From positions 8,940,663 through 9,004,662 of the forward strand of contig NC_030859.1 in NCBI RefSeq assembly GCF_000208745.1: a DNA stretch of 64,000 nucleotides, read 5' to 3'. This DNA is from Theobroma cacao (Eukaryota > Streptophyta > Magnoliopsida > Malvales > Malvaceae). Below, one piece after another: positions 11,760 to 23,250 of the stretch (position 1 is its first letter; every line of letters begins with the position of its first letter). The translations under genes and the position numbers were made by a program. Below the pieces are notes generated by a model. It was given only the letters and a program-made list of their open reading frames with translations. It was not told the DNA's origin and did not search any database.

Positions 11760-13293
11760 GAACCACAATGTCCCTCAATGTTTTATCTAAATTTTTACTA
11801 CTCTCTCTTAACTTACTAAATAGGCCTGAGTTGTTAACCTAGAATTCTAATTTATTTATAAATCTCTTCCGATGTTTTTATAAAAATATCTTTCTTAACC
11901 AATTTACTATATTCTTATGCAAGTTGAAATCAAGAAAGACTCATTAGTCTTAAACTTTAATTATGGTTGTATATGACATGTAAGTGTATTCTTACACTAC
12001 ATGTGAATCAAATCAATTATCTCATGCAATTGATATTGAACATATGCTATTTCATCCATGGCTTACATGAAGCTCCCTCTTCCAGTTCCGTTTAGGTTTC
12101 CAAATCAATCTAATTGGTGGCCAATTAATCAGACGCATTAAGAATAAGATTGAAATAAACAACTCAAACACTATCAATCATAAGCAAGAAAGAATATTAA
12201 AAATTCAGACTACCCATTAGGTTCAATCGTGATTCTAGATTAAAAACTTAGTTAAACATAATTCTTAAAAACATCATCCAAAAAAGAAATTTAACCATCA
12301 AAATTAAAAAAGAAAATATAAAGATAACAAGGAAAGAAAGAACTCTAATATTTATCAAGCCTTCGATCCGCAATCTTCCTTGTTTTCCTTGCTTTCTTGC
12401 TAGCTTCAATACCTCTTTTTCTTAAAAAAAACCTTACTTACTTGTTGTTTCTTGAATCGTGCTCTTGAAAGAAGACTTAAATAGAGCTTGAGTCTAAGGC
12501 AAAATATAAGTCATAAAGCACTAAAAGTCTCATTCCTTCATTGGGAAATGTAGCCATGGTGCCGAAGCTTTTTCAAGTCTAAGGTATCTTTGCGGATCGG
12601 AGTGCCACGACACTAGTTCCTTCCATGGCCACGGTCCTCTTTGTTTTGTCTTGAAATATTAGGCTTTGCTGCACTTCTTCAACTTAAATATTATTTTTGA
12701 CCCTCTTCCATGCTGAACTAGGGGAAGTAGTAAACATGACTGTTGTAACTCAACCTCTTAACTTTCCAATGGCTAAAGAGTCATGTTAATTGGACTTCTA
12801 GAATGAACGACATGCTCCAAATACCGCATCATATTCAGTCCATGTAGACTACTACAATGCTCTTTCTTTGACAAGGAGTTTGACTACGATTCGTTCAAAA
12901 CTGGGAAACATAGTAAACATCAAAGTTATAGCCCTTCCTCTTATCTTTCTATTGGCCTAAGAATCACCAAAGTTGGAGTTCTGTAGAAAGAGTTATGGTC
13001 AAAATACTGCAATATGTTCAAAAAATTCTACACTTAATCATCTTTGCTCGATTCCCCTCAACGAAGTTTTATGCACTTGCACAGCTTTAAAATAGGGACT
13101 AAATCAATGATGGCTCAAATTAGGACTTTTTAACATAAAAACGAGCTAAAATTACTAAAATTAAAATATTCCAACATGTATTAAACTTAATAACAAAAAG
13201 CATAAAAACTACATAAAATTACTTAAAAACACAAGGACTTAGCTATTTAATATTCAAAATGTGGCAAAATAACTTTACATCAAAGAGTTATTA
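11760..13293 (-). other. Upstream (U3-side) part of the Athila LTR
   Basis: Non-coding continuation of the 5' LTR on the other side of the solo LTR. It includes a block around 12090-12180 whose reverse complement matches 31900-31960 and 43270-43330, and near 12560-13060 the word-like LTR region about tree-like repeats of GTTCTAG/CATGGCC that also occurs near 42620-42780. No gene. Confidence 0.6.
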
Positions 13294-14757
13294 CTCACTC
13301 ATCTCATAGATTATATGAAATTTACATCATATACACACCTCATGGCATTCTTCATGCTTACTTTATTTCTTCATGTAGTATGAAAAACATACATTATATA
13401 CATAATCTGTGGCATTCATTTTGCTTTCTCAATCATCTCATGTAGTATATGGAATACACATCATATACAAAAAACATAGCATCTTACATGGAAAAATCAT
13501 TGTGCAATCTATCACATGTTTCATGTCTCAACATAACTAGCATATACATCATATCATTCAAGCATTAATCATATATCATATCTTGTATCCACACTAGTCC
13601 GAAGATCGGAGTAATCGAGTGCTTCAAACAATAAGATGCTTGCTCCCCCTTGTTGAAAACTAATACATAATAGAATGTTTATATATAAAGTAGATTGTAA
13701 ACAAATTTAAAAATTTTTGCACAAACTAATTTTCATTTCATAACTATTTACAGAAAATCATACTCAATAAAATTTCTCAAATTATATTTCTACTTTACTT
13801 ATCAAAATAGTTTTGAAAGTGATGTATCCACTCACCTTGATCCAAGACTTAGTCACAACCTTTCTCTAGTGATTTTCTCAGAGTTTTGTTCATTCCCATC
13901 ATACAATAATCATAGAAATCAATTTCTAAACTAACAACCTCGAAATAATTATTCTAAGAACTTTCAAAAGTTATTCATTTTTAACCAAGTCTATTTTCTC
14001 TTACTAAGCCCATTCTATATTCAGTAAATCTTCTACGCCTACCTTAAATGAGCTTAAATTACTTGAAAAATCACAAAACCTTAACTTAATTCTCCAACAG
14101 AATTTCAAGACCAAGAAACAAAATTTTTAGAATCAAAATGACAAGCTTTAAGGTTCTCAATGCTTTAAAATATCATTTTTAATTATTAAATCTTAAAATC
14201 AAGCTTAGAATCATTAAAAAGAATGATTTTTGCTCAAAAAAGAGTTAAGAAGGTTTTAGAAGAGGCAGACCTTGTAAAAATGTGGTTGAAAGTTGCTAAA
14301 CCTTGAAGAATGTGTCATATTTATAGTTTTAAATGAGAAAATACCATTTTGCCCCTTTTATTTTTTCTAAAAACAAGGTCATCTATCGATAAATTGGAGA
14401 CATTTATCAATAGATGAGCTCCAAAATCATTTTAAAAAGCTTTTGGGTCTCTATCTATCAATAAATGCACGACATCTATCGATAGATATTCATTAAAATC
14501 ATTTCTAGGTTCAAACGAAGAACATCCTATCAATACATGATGAATACTTATCGATAAATAAGCTTTGGTAGCTAAAAATCAAGTCAAAAACCTTGTCCAA
14601 TTGAGCTCTATTTCAAACCAAACTTTTATATCATCTTAAACGTTAAAACATGAAATTTTCAAAATGCAAAACTAAATTTCAAGTGTTCAAAACACAATTT
14701 AATTTGCTCAAATAAGGATTTTCTAACTTGGAAATCCTACATTAGGGTTGGCTTTCA
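13294..14757 (-). mobile_element. Chromovirus 3' LTR, truncated
   Basis: Homologous to 18300-19798 of the 5' LTR over its whole length (for example CTCACCTTGATC-AAGAC, CATAGAAATCAATTTCTA, CCTACATTAGGGT). In minus sense it begins TGAAAGCCAACCC at 14757. It ends at 13293/13294 where the Athila element starts, so about half of the 2.8 kb LTR is missing. It holds three 66 bp repeat units (13295-13500) and a cluster of ATCGAT-type palindromes (14370-14570). Confidence 0.8.
13295..13500. repeat. LTR minisatellite, partner copy
   Basis: Three degenerate 66 bp units with the same pattern as 18362-18560 (CTCATGTAGTATATGGAAT, CATCATATAC, TGGCATTC). The equal number suggests the array predates insertion. 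Confidence 0.7.
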
Positions 14758-15343
14758 CAACTACCTCACCCACTGTCATCTAGGTGTCTTTAACTAATGC
14801 TAAAAATCCATGACATCCATGACCAATCAATCTCATAGCCTCCAAAGCTAAAACTATGCTACCCGACTTCATGCCACAATCCCCTTAAATTCTAAAAGAT
14901 TCCTCTCCTAGGTAGTTAAAGCGTACTACTTAGTAGTGGCAATCAACGCTCAAATAATTGGATGACAAACAGTCAATACCCAATATCATGTCTAACTCTA
15001 ACATGTTCAACAAGACCAAATTTGCCATGGTGTCTTTACTCCTAATCCGGACCGCACAAGCTTTAAACTCATAGCATGCCACAATCACTTTTCTTAAAGG
15101 TGTGGTCACCATTAAATCTTGCTTTTTTTTGGAGTGCTCTATACCCAGTCTAAATACAAAGTATGAAGAAACAAAATAATGCGTAGCAATAGGGTGTACA
15201 ACACACGTGCATCGATAAAACAAATGGGTAGAATACCTATAACAAAAGAATACTTGTAACAACGACATTTGATGCTTGTGTATCTTATGGGGGTCAATGC
15301 ATAAACTTTGGCCTGTTCTTGACCAGTAGTACCCGTTCCTCAA
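14758..15343 (-). pseudogene. Chromovirus protease and start of the PR-RT linker
   Basis: Retropepsin cleaves the polyprotein. The minus frame shows ATHYFVSSYF, TTPLRKVIVACYEFKACAVRI, DTMANLVLLNMLELDMILGIDCLS and the linker motif GCHGFLALVKDT, the normal order after gag in plant chromoviruses. The active-site DSG is not clear: the sequence before ATHYF is frameshifted. About 50 bases after the linker the 3' LTR begins, preceded by a purine-rich GTGGGTGAGGTAG. Reverse transcriptase, RNase H and integrase are missing. Confidence 0.7.
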
Positions 15344-15449
15344 AATCTAGATCTGGAAGCTCTACCCTAAGTAACTATACCAATACCTTTGCCCTTACCT
15401 CTTTCAACACTTTTGAGATGCTGTGTAGCAACAAATGAAGGTGGTAAAG

Positions 15450-16736
15450 CTAGCTAAGTGTGTCCCTAAACATCTCTTTAAGAGGAATGACTCGAAGGAC
15501 ACTTTTTACTGTAGTGCCCTGACTGTCCACAAGTATAGCGTAAGTTAGACTCTCACATGCACTGCACTTTATGCTTCCTACTGCGAGTGGAACATGGAAA
15601 AAGAGGAGGATAACTCTGTCGAACACCTCACTATCCATAAGTTGGAGCCACTCTATTGTTTTGGCTAGCTCCTTCTCCCTCAGTAGATTTCCCTTGATAA
15701 AATCCCTGTGTACCTCCCCAATGGCCCTATTAGCGTGATGAATCTTTATGGCCCTGACGGCCCCCAATCTTAGCCTCTTTGGGCTTAGGTCCATTTGTTC
15801 AACCCTTCACATCCTTAAGCTTCAATCTCTATGTGTAGTTCATTGTTTTAAAATAGCTAGCGAACTCATATGACATGACAACCCTATACAACAAACATAA
15901 TAGTCTATTCACAAACCTCTAGGTCTACATCCTCTCTGTAACGGTCAAGTATTGAGCATACCTAGCCAACTCAGTGAACTTCACTCTGTATTCTAGCATT
16001 GCCATGCCTGGTGTTTGCACTAAAGTCTTAAACTTGCGTGCCTTAGCCTCTTGCACACAATTAGATAGGAAACGCTCTAGAAATGCTGTGTTAAGCTCAT
16101 CTTAAGTCATCAGAGTAGCATTAGTTGCCTTATCCTTAAGCAACATCTCATACCATTATTGGGTTACTTTATCGAGTTTGAAGACGACAAAGTCAACTGA
16201 TCTTGTGCTAGTGCAACTCAAAGCATTACATATCACCTTTATCTTATCTAAAAACTTCTGAGTATCCTCTGTTGCATCTGATCCCAAAAATCATGGAGGT
16301 CTTAGTCTCATAAACATTGACAACAGAACCTTAGATGCGACTCTAGCAATCCTAAACTGTTGGTGGTCATCATGACTTTGTGCTTCGGGGGAGTCTTGAA
16401 CAGTAAGGTGTCCCTTGCCCCATCTCCTCTAATCTAATATCTCTTGAGCTAGTAACTCTATAGTTTGACCGACTCCTTGTAAGTTGACAGCTAAGTCTTT
16501 TATGGTCATTTCCCTTATTGGGAAAGTTACAACCTCATGAGCCTATCCCTCAACTACTACCTTAGAACTTATATATATGTCTGTGCACTGGTGGGGGTAT
16601 CAGTCCTCCCTAAAGTAGTGACCCTACTGCATCTACCACGACTTCTAACAATAAGTGTACATGGTCTGTTAGTGGTCTCCGCAGGAGCCTCACACTTTGT
16701 CGCCTCTCTAGCATTAGTTCGTGTCCTAAACGGCAT
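15450..16736 (-). pseudogene. Chromovirus gag, degenerate
   Basis: The likely start is ATG at 16736 (MPFRTRTNAREAT, Arg-rich as usual). About 15930-16190 encodes ELNTAFLERFLSN, KARKFKTLVQTPGMAML and VKFTELARYAQYL, a diagnostic chromovirus gag block, also seen in the second chromovirus at 50909-51145. The 15450-15794 frame is an open stretch downstream. Several stops and frameshifts break it; a zinc knuckle could not be read. It sits 220 bases downstream of the primer site, and protease follows. Confidence 0.72.
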
Positions 16737-16960
16737 ACTTCACCCAGACAAAAGCAATCATATATGGTAAAACTTAACATTATAGACTTACGACAATACT
16801 AGACTTATCTCTTAAACATAAAAGGGTTAAATAGATAAGGAATTATATGCAGGTCTCCTGTTATTGGTATGTGCTTAGGTACACATAACGAAATATGATT
16901 CCTACATACGACTCTAAATATTCTGCTTACAACTAAAGAAATCCTAGGACTTTATGAATC

Positions 16961-16977
16961 TAGAGCTCTAATACCAA
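16961..16977 (-). other. Primer binding site, initiator tRNA-Met type
   Basis: The minus strand reads TTGGTATTAGAGCTCTA, matching the TGGTATCAGAGC site of chromovirus and Copia elements, three bases from the LTR end at 16981. Confidence 0.8.
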
Positions 16978-16980
16978 CTT

Positions 16981-19798
16981 TGTCACATCCCATTCCTTAG
17001 AGGGATTGTGCGGAACGTGGACCCAATCAACTATAGCTCGTTAAGCCCTAACAAGCCTTCTAACTTCAGTCAATCATCAATCACATAAAGCATAGATAAA
17101 TGTAAACATAAGCATCCATGCATAGGCATAAGTACACGATTATGGACTTCTCAACATAAAAAGGTGTATACGCATCTCATGCAAAATGTATGTAGTTAGT
17201 ACAATTAACATAAAATCTATAAAGGCACCCTAGGTGCTCATAAAGGCTCGCAGGCCACCATTCTCAATATTTACATAATCTCGTCAAATAACTTGCCATT
17301 CCAAGGCTTAACTTTTGAGTATCAACAAGTATACAAAAAAACTAAAATATAAAGATTGACTCATCAGCAGAACATGACCTGACTCGCTAGGCATCAAGTA
17401 ACTACTAGACACCAACCAATGAGAGATGAATGGATCACAACCCCATGACATTGGCTACTAGCAAGGGAGTACTATCATTGATCTACAATAAAAATAAATA
17501 GGGAATATAACATGTTAGTCACAAAGACTCCGTAAGTGGATATAGGAAGGGGACAAGCCAGAGGATAAAAGTATTTCATACAATTAAAATATTGAACATG
17601 TATGAGTCATAAATTTATCCTCATTCTATAATGATCATGAAACATAGCAGATAACATCATTCATGCAGTATTTCATGAAACACAACTTTGTATAAACCTT
17701 TGGAAATCATTTACTTTTGAAATTATCATCAAATTCACTCAAATAACCTTTTCTACAATGAATCTATCGATATTCTCGAATGTATTGATACCTTTTAAAA
17801 ATCTATCTATACTTTAGTGAAATGTATCGATACATTTCATATAGAAAGTCTCATAAAGCAATTTTTTTTAGAATGTATCGATATCTACTCCATATGTATC
17901 GATACTTTGAACTCAGAACCCAAATTTCTAGGGAATAATTCTCTATTTCTATTTACTGTAAGTCTTTTTACATATTGAGACTAATTATAAGGTGAATTTC
18001 TATCTAACCAAGCCTACATTAGTGCCATGGTAGATATACATCATAATTGATACTCAATTAACATATCATACAAACATTCCTAACAACGTTACAAGATTGT
18101 CAACCATAAATCATTAATTCAAACATTGTGATGGTTTGACCCTCATTAACCTTGGGCTAGCAATGTTTGACCAATTGCATCTTGGGTTGGCAATGTACAA
18201 TCCCCATTACACCTAGGGCATTTATGATGTATCATGGGAGTAGAGTCGTCAATACACCCTGAGAGTAAAATTATGCCTCACTCCAATCAAGTACTCATAC
18301 TCATATCACTTAGTATGTGGAAAATACCTCACATACTAGCATATAACATCAATCTTACATGCTTAATCACCTTATGTAGTAAATGAAATCTACATCGTAC
18401 ATACATTTTCATGGCATTCATCATGCATACTTAATCATCTTATATGGTATATGGAATTATATCATATACACAATCTCATGGCATTTATTATGCTCACCTA
18501 ATCACCTCATATGGTATATGGAATGTACATCACATAAACAATCTTATGGCATTTATCATACCACACATGCACATTATAGCATTTATAAATAAGCATACAA
18601 TTTCTCATACCCACACTATTCTGAAGACCATTGTAATCGAGTGAACTTCAAACATCAGGTGCTTGTCCCCCTTTGTTGAAAACTAGTGCATAGTAGAAAA
18701 TTTTCTTACATAGTAGATTCGTAAATAGTTTGAAAATCATTGTGTTAATCATATCATAATTAATAACAATTTATTTTCTTAGAAAACAATTTTCATTTCT
18801 AAAACTCAAATCCTTTGATAAACCATTTTAGAGATATCATTTCAACATGCATAAATAATCATTTCTATAGAAATCATGCTAACTTTACATATCAAAATAG
18901 TTTGAAAGTGGTGTATGCACTCACCTTGATCGAAGACCCAATCACAACCTTTCTTTAATGATTTCCTTAGAGTATTCAAACATTCCTATCACACAATAAT
19001 CATAGAAATCAATTTCTAGATTAACAACCTTAAAATAATCATCCTAAAAACTTTTGAAAGTTATTCGCTTTTGACAAAGTCCACTTTCTCTCACTAAACC
19101 CATTCCAAAATCAATAAATCTTCTACTCTTATCTTAAATGAGCTTAGATAACTTGAAAATCCACAAAACCTTTAATTTTAATCCTCTAACAGAATTATCG
19201 AAGTAAGAAACAAAATTTCCAGAACTAAAAGACAAGCTTTTAAGGTTTTTGAAGCTTAAAAATGTCATTTTTATCGTTAAATCTCAAAACCAAGCTTAGA
19301 ATCATCAAAAGAAATGATTTTTGCTCAAAAATGAATTGAGAGAGTTTTAGGAGAAGTTTACCTTTCAAAAATGCAGCTTAGGATTGTAAAAGCTTGAGAA
19401 ATGTGAAATATTTATATTTTTAAAGGCGAAAAGACCATTTCAACACTTTTATTTTTATGAAAACGGTGTAATGTATTGATACATCAGGCAACTGTATTGA
19501 TACATTTGGCTATGTATCGATAGATGTTTATAAAATTCCAAATCTATTAATACATCTTTACATGTATTGATAGATGAGGTTCATGTATCGATACGTTTGC
19601 TCAAGTATGTACACATACACTTTGACACTTGTCCAATTTGACCCCTTTTTAACATTCAACCTTTCCAAACATCATAATCTTTGAAAAATTGAATTTTTCT
19701 AAGTATAAAACTAAATTTTCCTGTGTTCAAAATACAAATTTAACTTGTTCATCTATGGACTTTCTAATTTAGCAATCCTACATTAGGGTGGGGTTTCA
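16981..19798 (-). mobile_element. Chromovirus 5' LTR (2818 bp)
   Basis: In minus sense it starts TGAAACCCCACCC at 19798 and ends GGGATGTGACA at 16981 beside the primer site. It is non-coding. It carries three 66 bp units at about 18362-18560, a conserved CTTGTTTTCAACAAAGGGGG-type block near 18670, and palindromic TATCGATA words at 17765-17910 and 19480-19600. The partner LTR is 13294-14757. Short open frames at 18383-18644 are translations of the 66 bp repeat, not genes. Confidence 0.85.
18362..18560. repeat. LTR minisatellite, three units of about 66 bp
   Basis: Unit pattern: CTTAATCA-CTTAT, then TGGTATATGGAAT, then CATCATATACAC, then ATGGCATTTAT. Three imperfect copies in tandem; three more occur in the partner LTR at 13295-13500. 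Confidence 0.75.
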
Positions 19799-20932
19799 TA
19801 GTACCTTATGAGCATTGCCTTTGGTGGGGCAGAAATACCATTGATTTTCATGTTTATGTGGGCAGTTAATTGTTGTACTGTTATTGATGAGTGAATTGTC
19901 TTAATATGGTATGCTGAGGCTTAAATGATGTAATTAAAGAACCAAGGAGTGCAAATGGTTTCCAACAATGTAAGTGCTGAAATGGGAATATAATTAAAGA
20001 TTATATAAATCTTGATTTATTCTAAAGGGATGGCTTGGATATCTTTGAGTTATAAAATATGTGCAGAAAAGCCTACATATTGAAATAAAGTATCGAGACA
20101 AGCAAGGTAAGTCTCAAGACCTCTTAGGCAATTTGGTCATTTATGCTTCTAGTTTCTCAAAGCATCGAGACTTGAGCAAGATGTCTCGATACTCTTGTCC
20201 TGTTCTTATGTGAGCTATTTAGTATTTGTTGGTAAGTTAAAAGCTTGGCAAGATGACAAAGCTTATGATTAATGACAAAGTATGATTTTTAAGGTAAAAA
20301 TGTGTATTTTGGTGGGTGGGACCCATTTGCATCACAGATTTGCATAGGAAAAATAAGCAAGGTTTCTAGTAAATGTGCATTGTTTATAAACTTTTTCTTG
20401 GCTATTGCTTGCTCCCCTCTTTATCCCTCATTGAGTAATTATACTCACCGTTTTAAAAATTCATGTTTAGTAGATTTGGAGCTAACAAGATGATACACAC
20501 TTGAGGGATCTACGTATTCATTTTGGTAGGTTCAAGATCAAGGCATTCAATAGTATCTTTCGCACCCGAGCCACTCCTCTAGTAGTCAATCAATGGTTTT
20601 TTTAATTGATTGGTCATTGGACCTTATTGTGTATATAAGTACATATTATGAACAAGTTTAGAAATGCCTAATGTAGGGTAGTATGGCCATGGGTTGGTAG
20701 ACTTAAATATGATTATATAATGCCAAGTACAAGTAGCGACGAATTATTTTGCGCAGGGTTGTGCTTTATGTTTATATAAAATTTATGCGATTAAATGAGT
20801 TGCATAATAAATTATAGATTGAGTGGCCCCGGATGAGGTATGCTCAAATAATGGTATTGAGGCTTGCATGGACTTAGTCGACTATGTCCATTGAGTCCTC
20901 ATGCCGATCACTACCTTGGATAGGGTTGTGAA
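19799..20932 (+). mobile_element. Chromovirus-type LTR fragment
   Basis: Contains the LTR block TTATACTCACCGTTTTAAAAATTCATG (compare 34440-34560 and 49630-49690 region), then GAGTCCTCATGCCGATCA and GGATAGGGTTGTGA, the LTR end form. At 20936-20945 TGGTATTCAA is a decayed tRNA-Met primer site. An 11 bp inverted pair (AGTATCGAGAC 20089-20099, GTCTCGATACT 20183-20193) lies inside. The left limit is set by the neighbouring minus-strand LTR; no gag follows. Confidence 0.45.
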
Positions 20933-20945
20933 AGATGGTATTCAA

Positions 20946-22494
20946 AAAATCAAGAGAGTTAAGGAGAACTTTTTTTAAAAAAGGGAATTGATTAGGGGAA
21001 ATGGGAGGAATTAGTAAACAGACATTAAGGTAATTTTATTAATCAACTAAACATATATTTATTTAATTTAAAAAGTAAGGGTCGGTTGTTTGATTGATTT
21101 GGGTAAGAAAATTCCCACCTTAATAATTGATTGAGCAACTTGAAAATGTTGAAGTGCAAAACAAAGAGGGACCTAAACACCGACAGACCCATTGAAGCCA
21201 AATGTAGTTAGCTTCAATCAATCAGTCGATTATAACCAACTTATTATTATCCCTTGACCTTTCTTAATTCCTTTCTATCTTTCTACTATTTATTATCAAA
21301 AATAAAAAAGTTTTTGAAAAAAAATCACCACATAGTGAGTGAATACTCATCATTGCCTCTTCAAAGGTTTATTAAGAAAATGCCGCACATTTTGTAATTT
21401 TGAGAAAAGGAAATGCCCTATGTATAAAAAAGAAAATAAATCTTTGAAGAGGCAATAGTTAAGGACTTGAAGTCTTTTAAATCCTAAAAACTTGATTTAC
21501 AAATTCTTAATAACATCCTTTTTAAATAAAAAAAATACTTATTTTCTATAAATTATGTTTATTTGCCATCAATTGCTTTATTTTATTCTTTCTTATATAC
21601 GAAAAAGTAATAAGAAAGCAAGAATCATTGATCAATATATAATATTAAAATTATTAACCAGTAGGGACAACTCTCAATTAAAAGGATACTTTTTAATTGA
21701 TTGCTATGTGTTATTATGCTTTTAGTATAGAAAGAAAAAAAGGAAAAGAAAGGAGAAAAAGAAATATATTTAAGAGCATAGTTTTTAAATTGAGATATAT
21801 ATCGTGTATTGAAATCTTAATTTTTAGTTATTGAATATCGTATTTCATCATAAAATATAATAAAATATTTTAAAATTAATTATAAGTAACATGTATACAT
21901 AAAAATAAAGAAAAATTTTCAAAAAAATATATTTATTAATAATTTTGAGAATTATATGATATAAATTGAAAATATAAATGGTTTTTGACTTAAACTCTCA
22001 ACATGTTCCTTAATAATATATATATTTTAAATAAGATATGAATTTTATGTTAATTTATTAATTCAAAATTAAAGAAACATTTAACATGTTGAAGTTAAAA
22101 GCTGAATATGATTTTTTTAGTATCCTTTTATCTAAAATCTAAATCTGAATGATTAAAACCAATAAAAAATAGTTTATCATGTTTCAACCAATAGATAAAT
22201 AAATAAATAAAATGAGTTTTTGTAATTGAATTAAATAAAGCTTAAATATGTGTTGTATCGTATTGTACATGTATCATGCAAGCCACGTTTAATTCATATC
22301 ATTTTTCATTTGTACTATAATGTATGATATGATAAATTGATAATTGTATTTAAGAACAATAAACATAATAGAAATGTATTGCAGGATTTAGTACTAATTC
22401 ATTGTTACAACAAAAAATTCTAAGTTAAATATGAATCTTGTCAATTCTTTTATTTTTATTCAATTATAGATTTTGGTTTTAACTTTTTTACTAG
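20946..22494. other. Intergenic AT-rich stretch
   Basis: No coding signal. Contains a fold-back at 21353-21455 and A/T-rich DNA from 21480. No recognised retroelement domain on either strand. Confidence 0.45.
21353..21455. repeat. Fold-back (hairpin) with 21 bp arms
   Basis: TTGCCTCTTCAAAGGTTTATT at 21353-21373 pairs with 21435-21455 with a single mismatch, around a 61-base loop. It could be a MITE remnant or a small-RNA precursor; nothing in sequence decides between them. Confidence 0.6.
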
Positions 22495-23171
22495 TTACCT
22501 TACCTTCTTTGCCTCATTTCTCACATTCTCATGTTTCAGGATCATCTCATATGTAAGTAAAGATCTAACAAGTTCATCTAATTTAAGAGTATTTAAGTTC
22601 CTTGCTTCTTCAATAGCAATTTTTGGTCTCCAAGACTTAGGTAGAATATAAAGCAATTTAGTCACTAGTTTAACATTTGGAAAGTGTTTCACTAGTCATT
22701 TCAATCCACCAACTATATTTGTAAACCTATCATACCTTTGATTTATAGATTTTCATTTCTTATCCTAAAACCCATAGTCTAATGTAAGCAAACTTATTTT
22801 CTCGACTTGATTAGTTCCTTCATGGGTGGTCTCTAAAGTATCCCATATTTTTTGTGCACTTTCACACATTGACACTTTGTTAAATTCATTTACACCTAGA
22901 GCATAATAAAGATTATTTACAACTTTGGCATTGACTTGTATCTGTTTTTATCTTTTTCATCCCACTTTCTTTTAGTCATAGCCACTCTATTTCCTAGTAC
23001 TTCCTTATAAGGAACATAAAGAACTTCTAAAATGATATTCCAAACATCAAGATCATGTGCTTGTATGAACATTTCCATTCTTTTCATCCAACAAGGGTAA
23101 TTTTCACCGACAAAGAAAGGAAGTCTTACTATTGATTGTCCTTCGCCAAAAACGATTGCAATAGTTTCCAT
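22495..23171 (-). pseudogene. Ty1/Copia gag, degenerate
   Basis: Starts METIAIVFGEGQS at 23171 with the motif FVGENYPCWMKRMEMFIQAHDLDVW, the usual Copia gag N-terminus. Downstream LVTKLLYILPKSWRPKIAIEEARNL and LDELVRSLLTYEM are the classic UBN2-type blocks. Two pieces in the same element are separated by about 220 bases with stops; the zinc knuckle, protease and polymerase are missing. The start is about 60 bases from the primer site. Length kept is about 225 codons, against 300 or more in full gag. Confidence 0.8.
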
Positions 23172-23232
23172 TTTGCTTATTTGAGCTTCAATTTAGGATC
23201 ACTCAAGGTTGTTAGACCTACAAAAGTTAAAT

Positions 23233-23249
23233 CCTAGCTTTGATACTAA
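23233..23249 (-). other. Copia primer binding site
   Basis: The minus strand reads TTAGTATCAAAGCTAGG, a two-mismatch form of TGGTATCAGAGCTAGG, complementary to initiator tRNA-Met. It sits one base from the LTR end (CTAACA at 23251). Confidence 0.75.
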
Positions 23250-23250
23250 T

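Larger units (their letters stand above)
8192..13293 (-). mobile_element. Athila-like 5' LTR, split by a solo LTR
   Basis: In minus orientation the LTR begins TAATAACTC at 13293 (TG mutated to TA; other copies start TGATAACTC) and ends GACAACA at 8192, next to the primer site. About 1.77 kb remain once 8430-11754 and one GTCTA are removed. It is homologous to the plus-strand LTRs at 31008-35007 and 42191-43890, sharing the AATTTGGCCACC-like, GTCTGATTAATTGG and CTGTGGGAACA-type blocks. It abuts the chromovirus LTR at 13294, into which the element inserted. Confidence 0.75.

Noticed and set aside
18383..18644. Frames with repeated HGIHHAYLI/SWHLLCS pattern
   Set aside because: The protein repeat is only the translation of the 66 bp LTR minisatellite.
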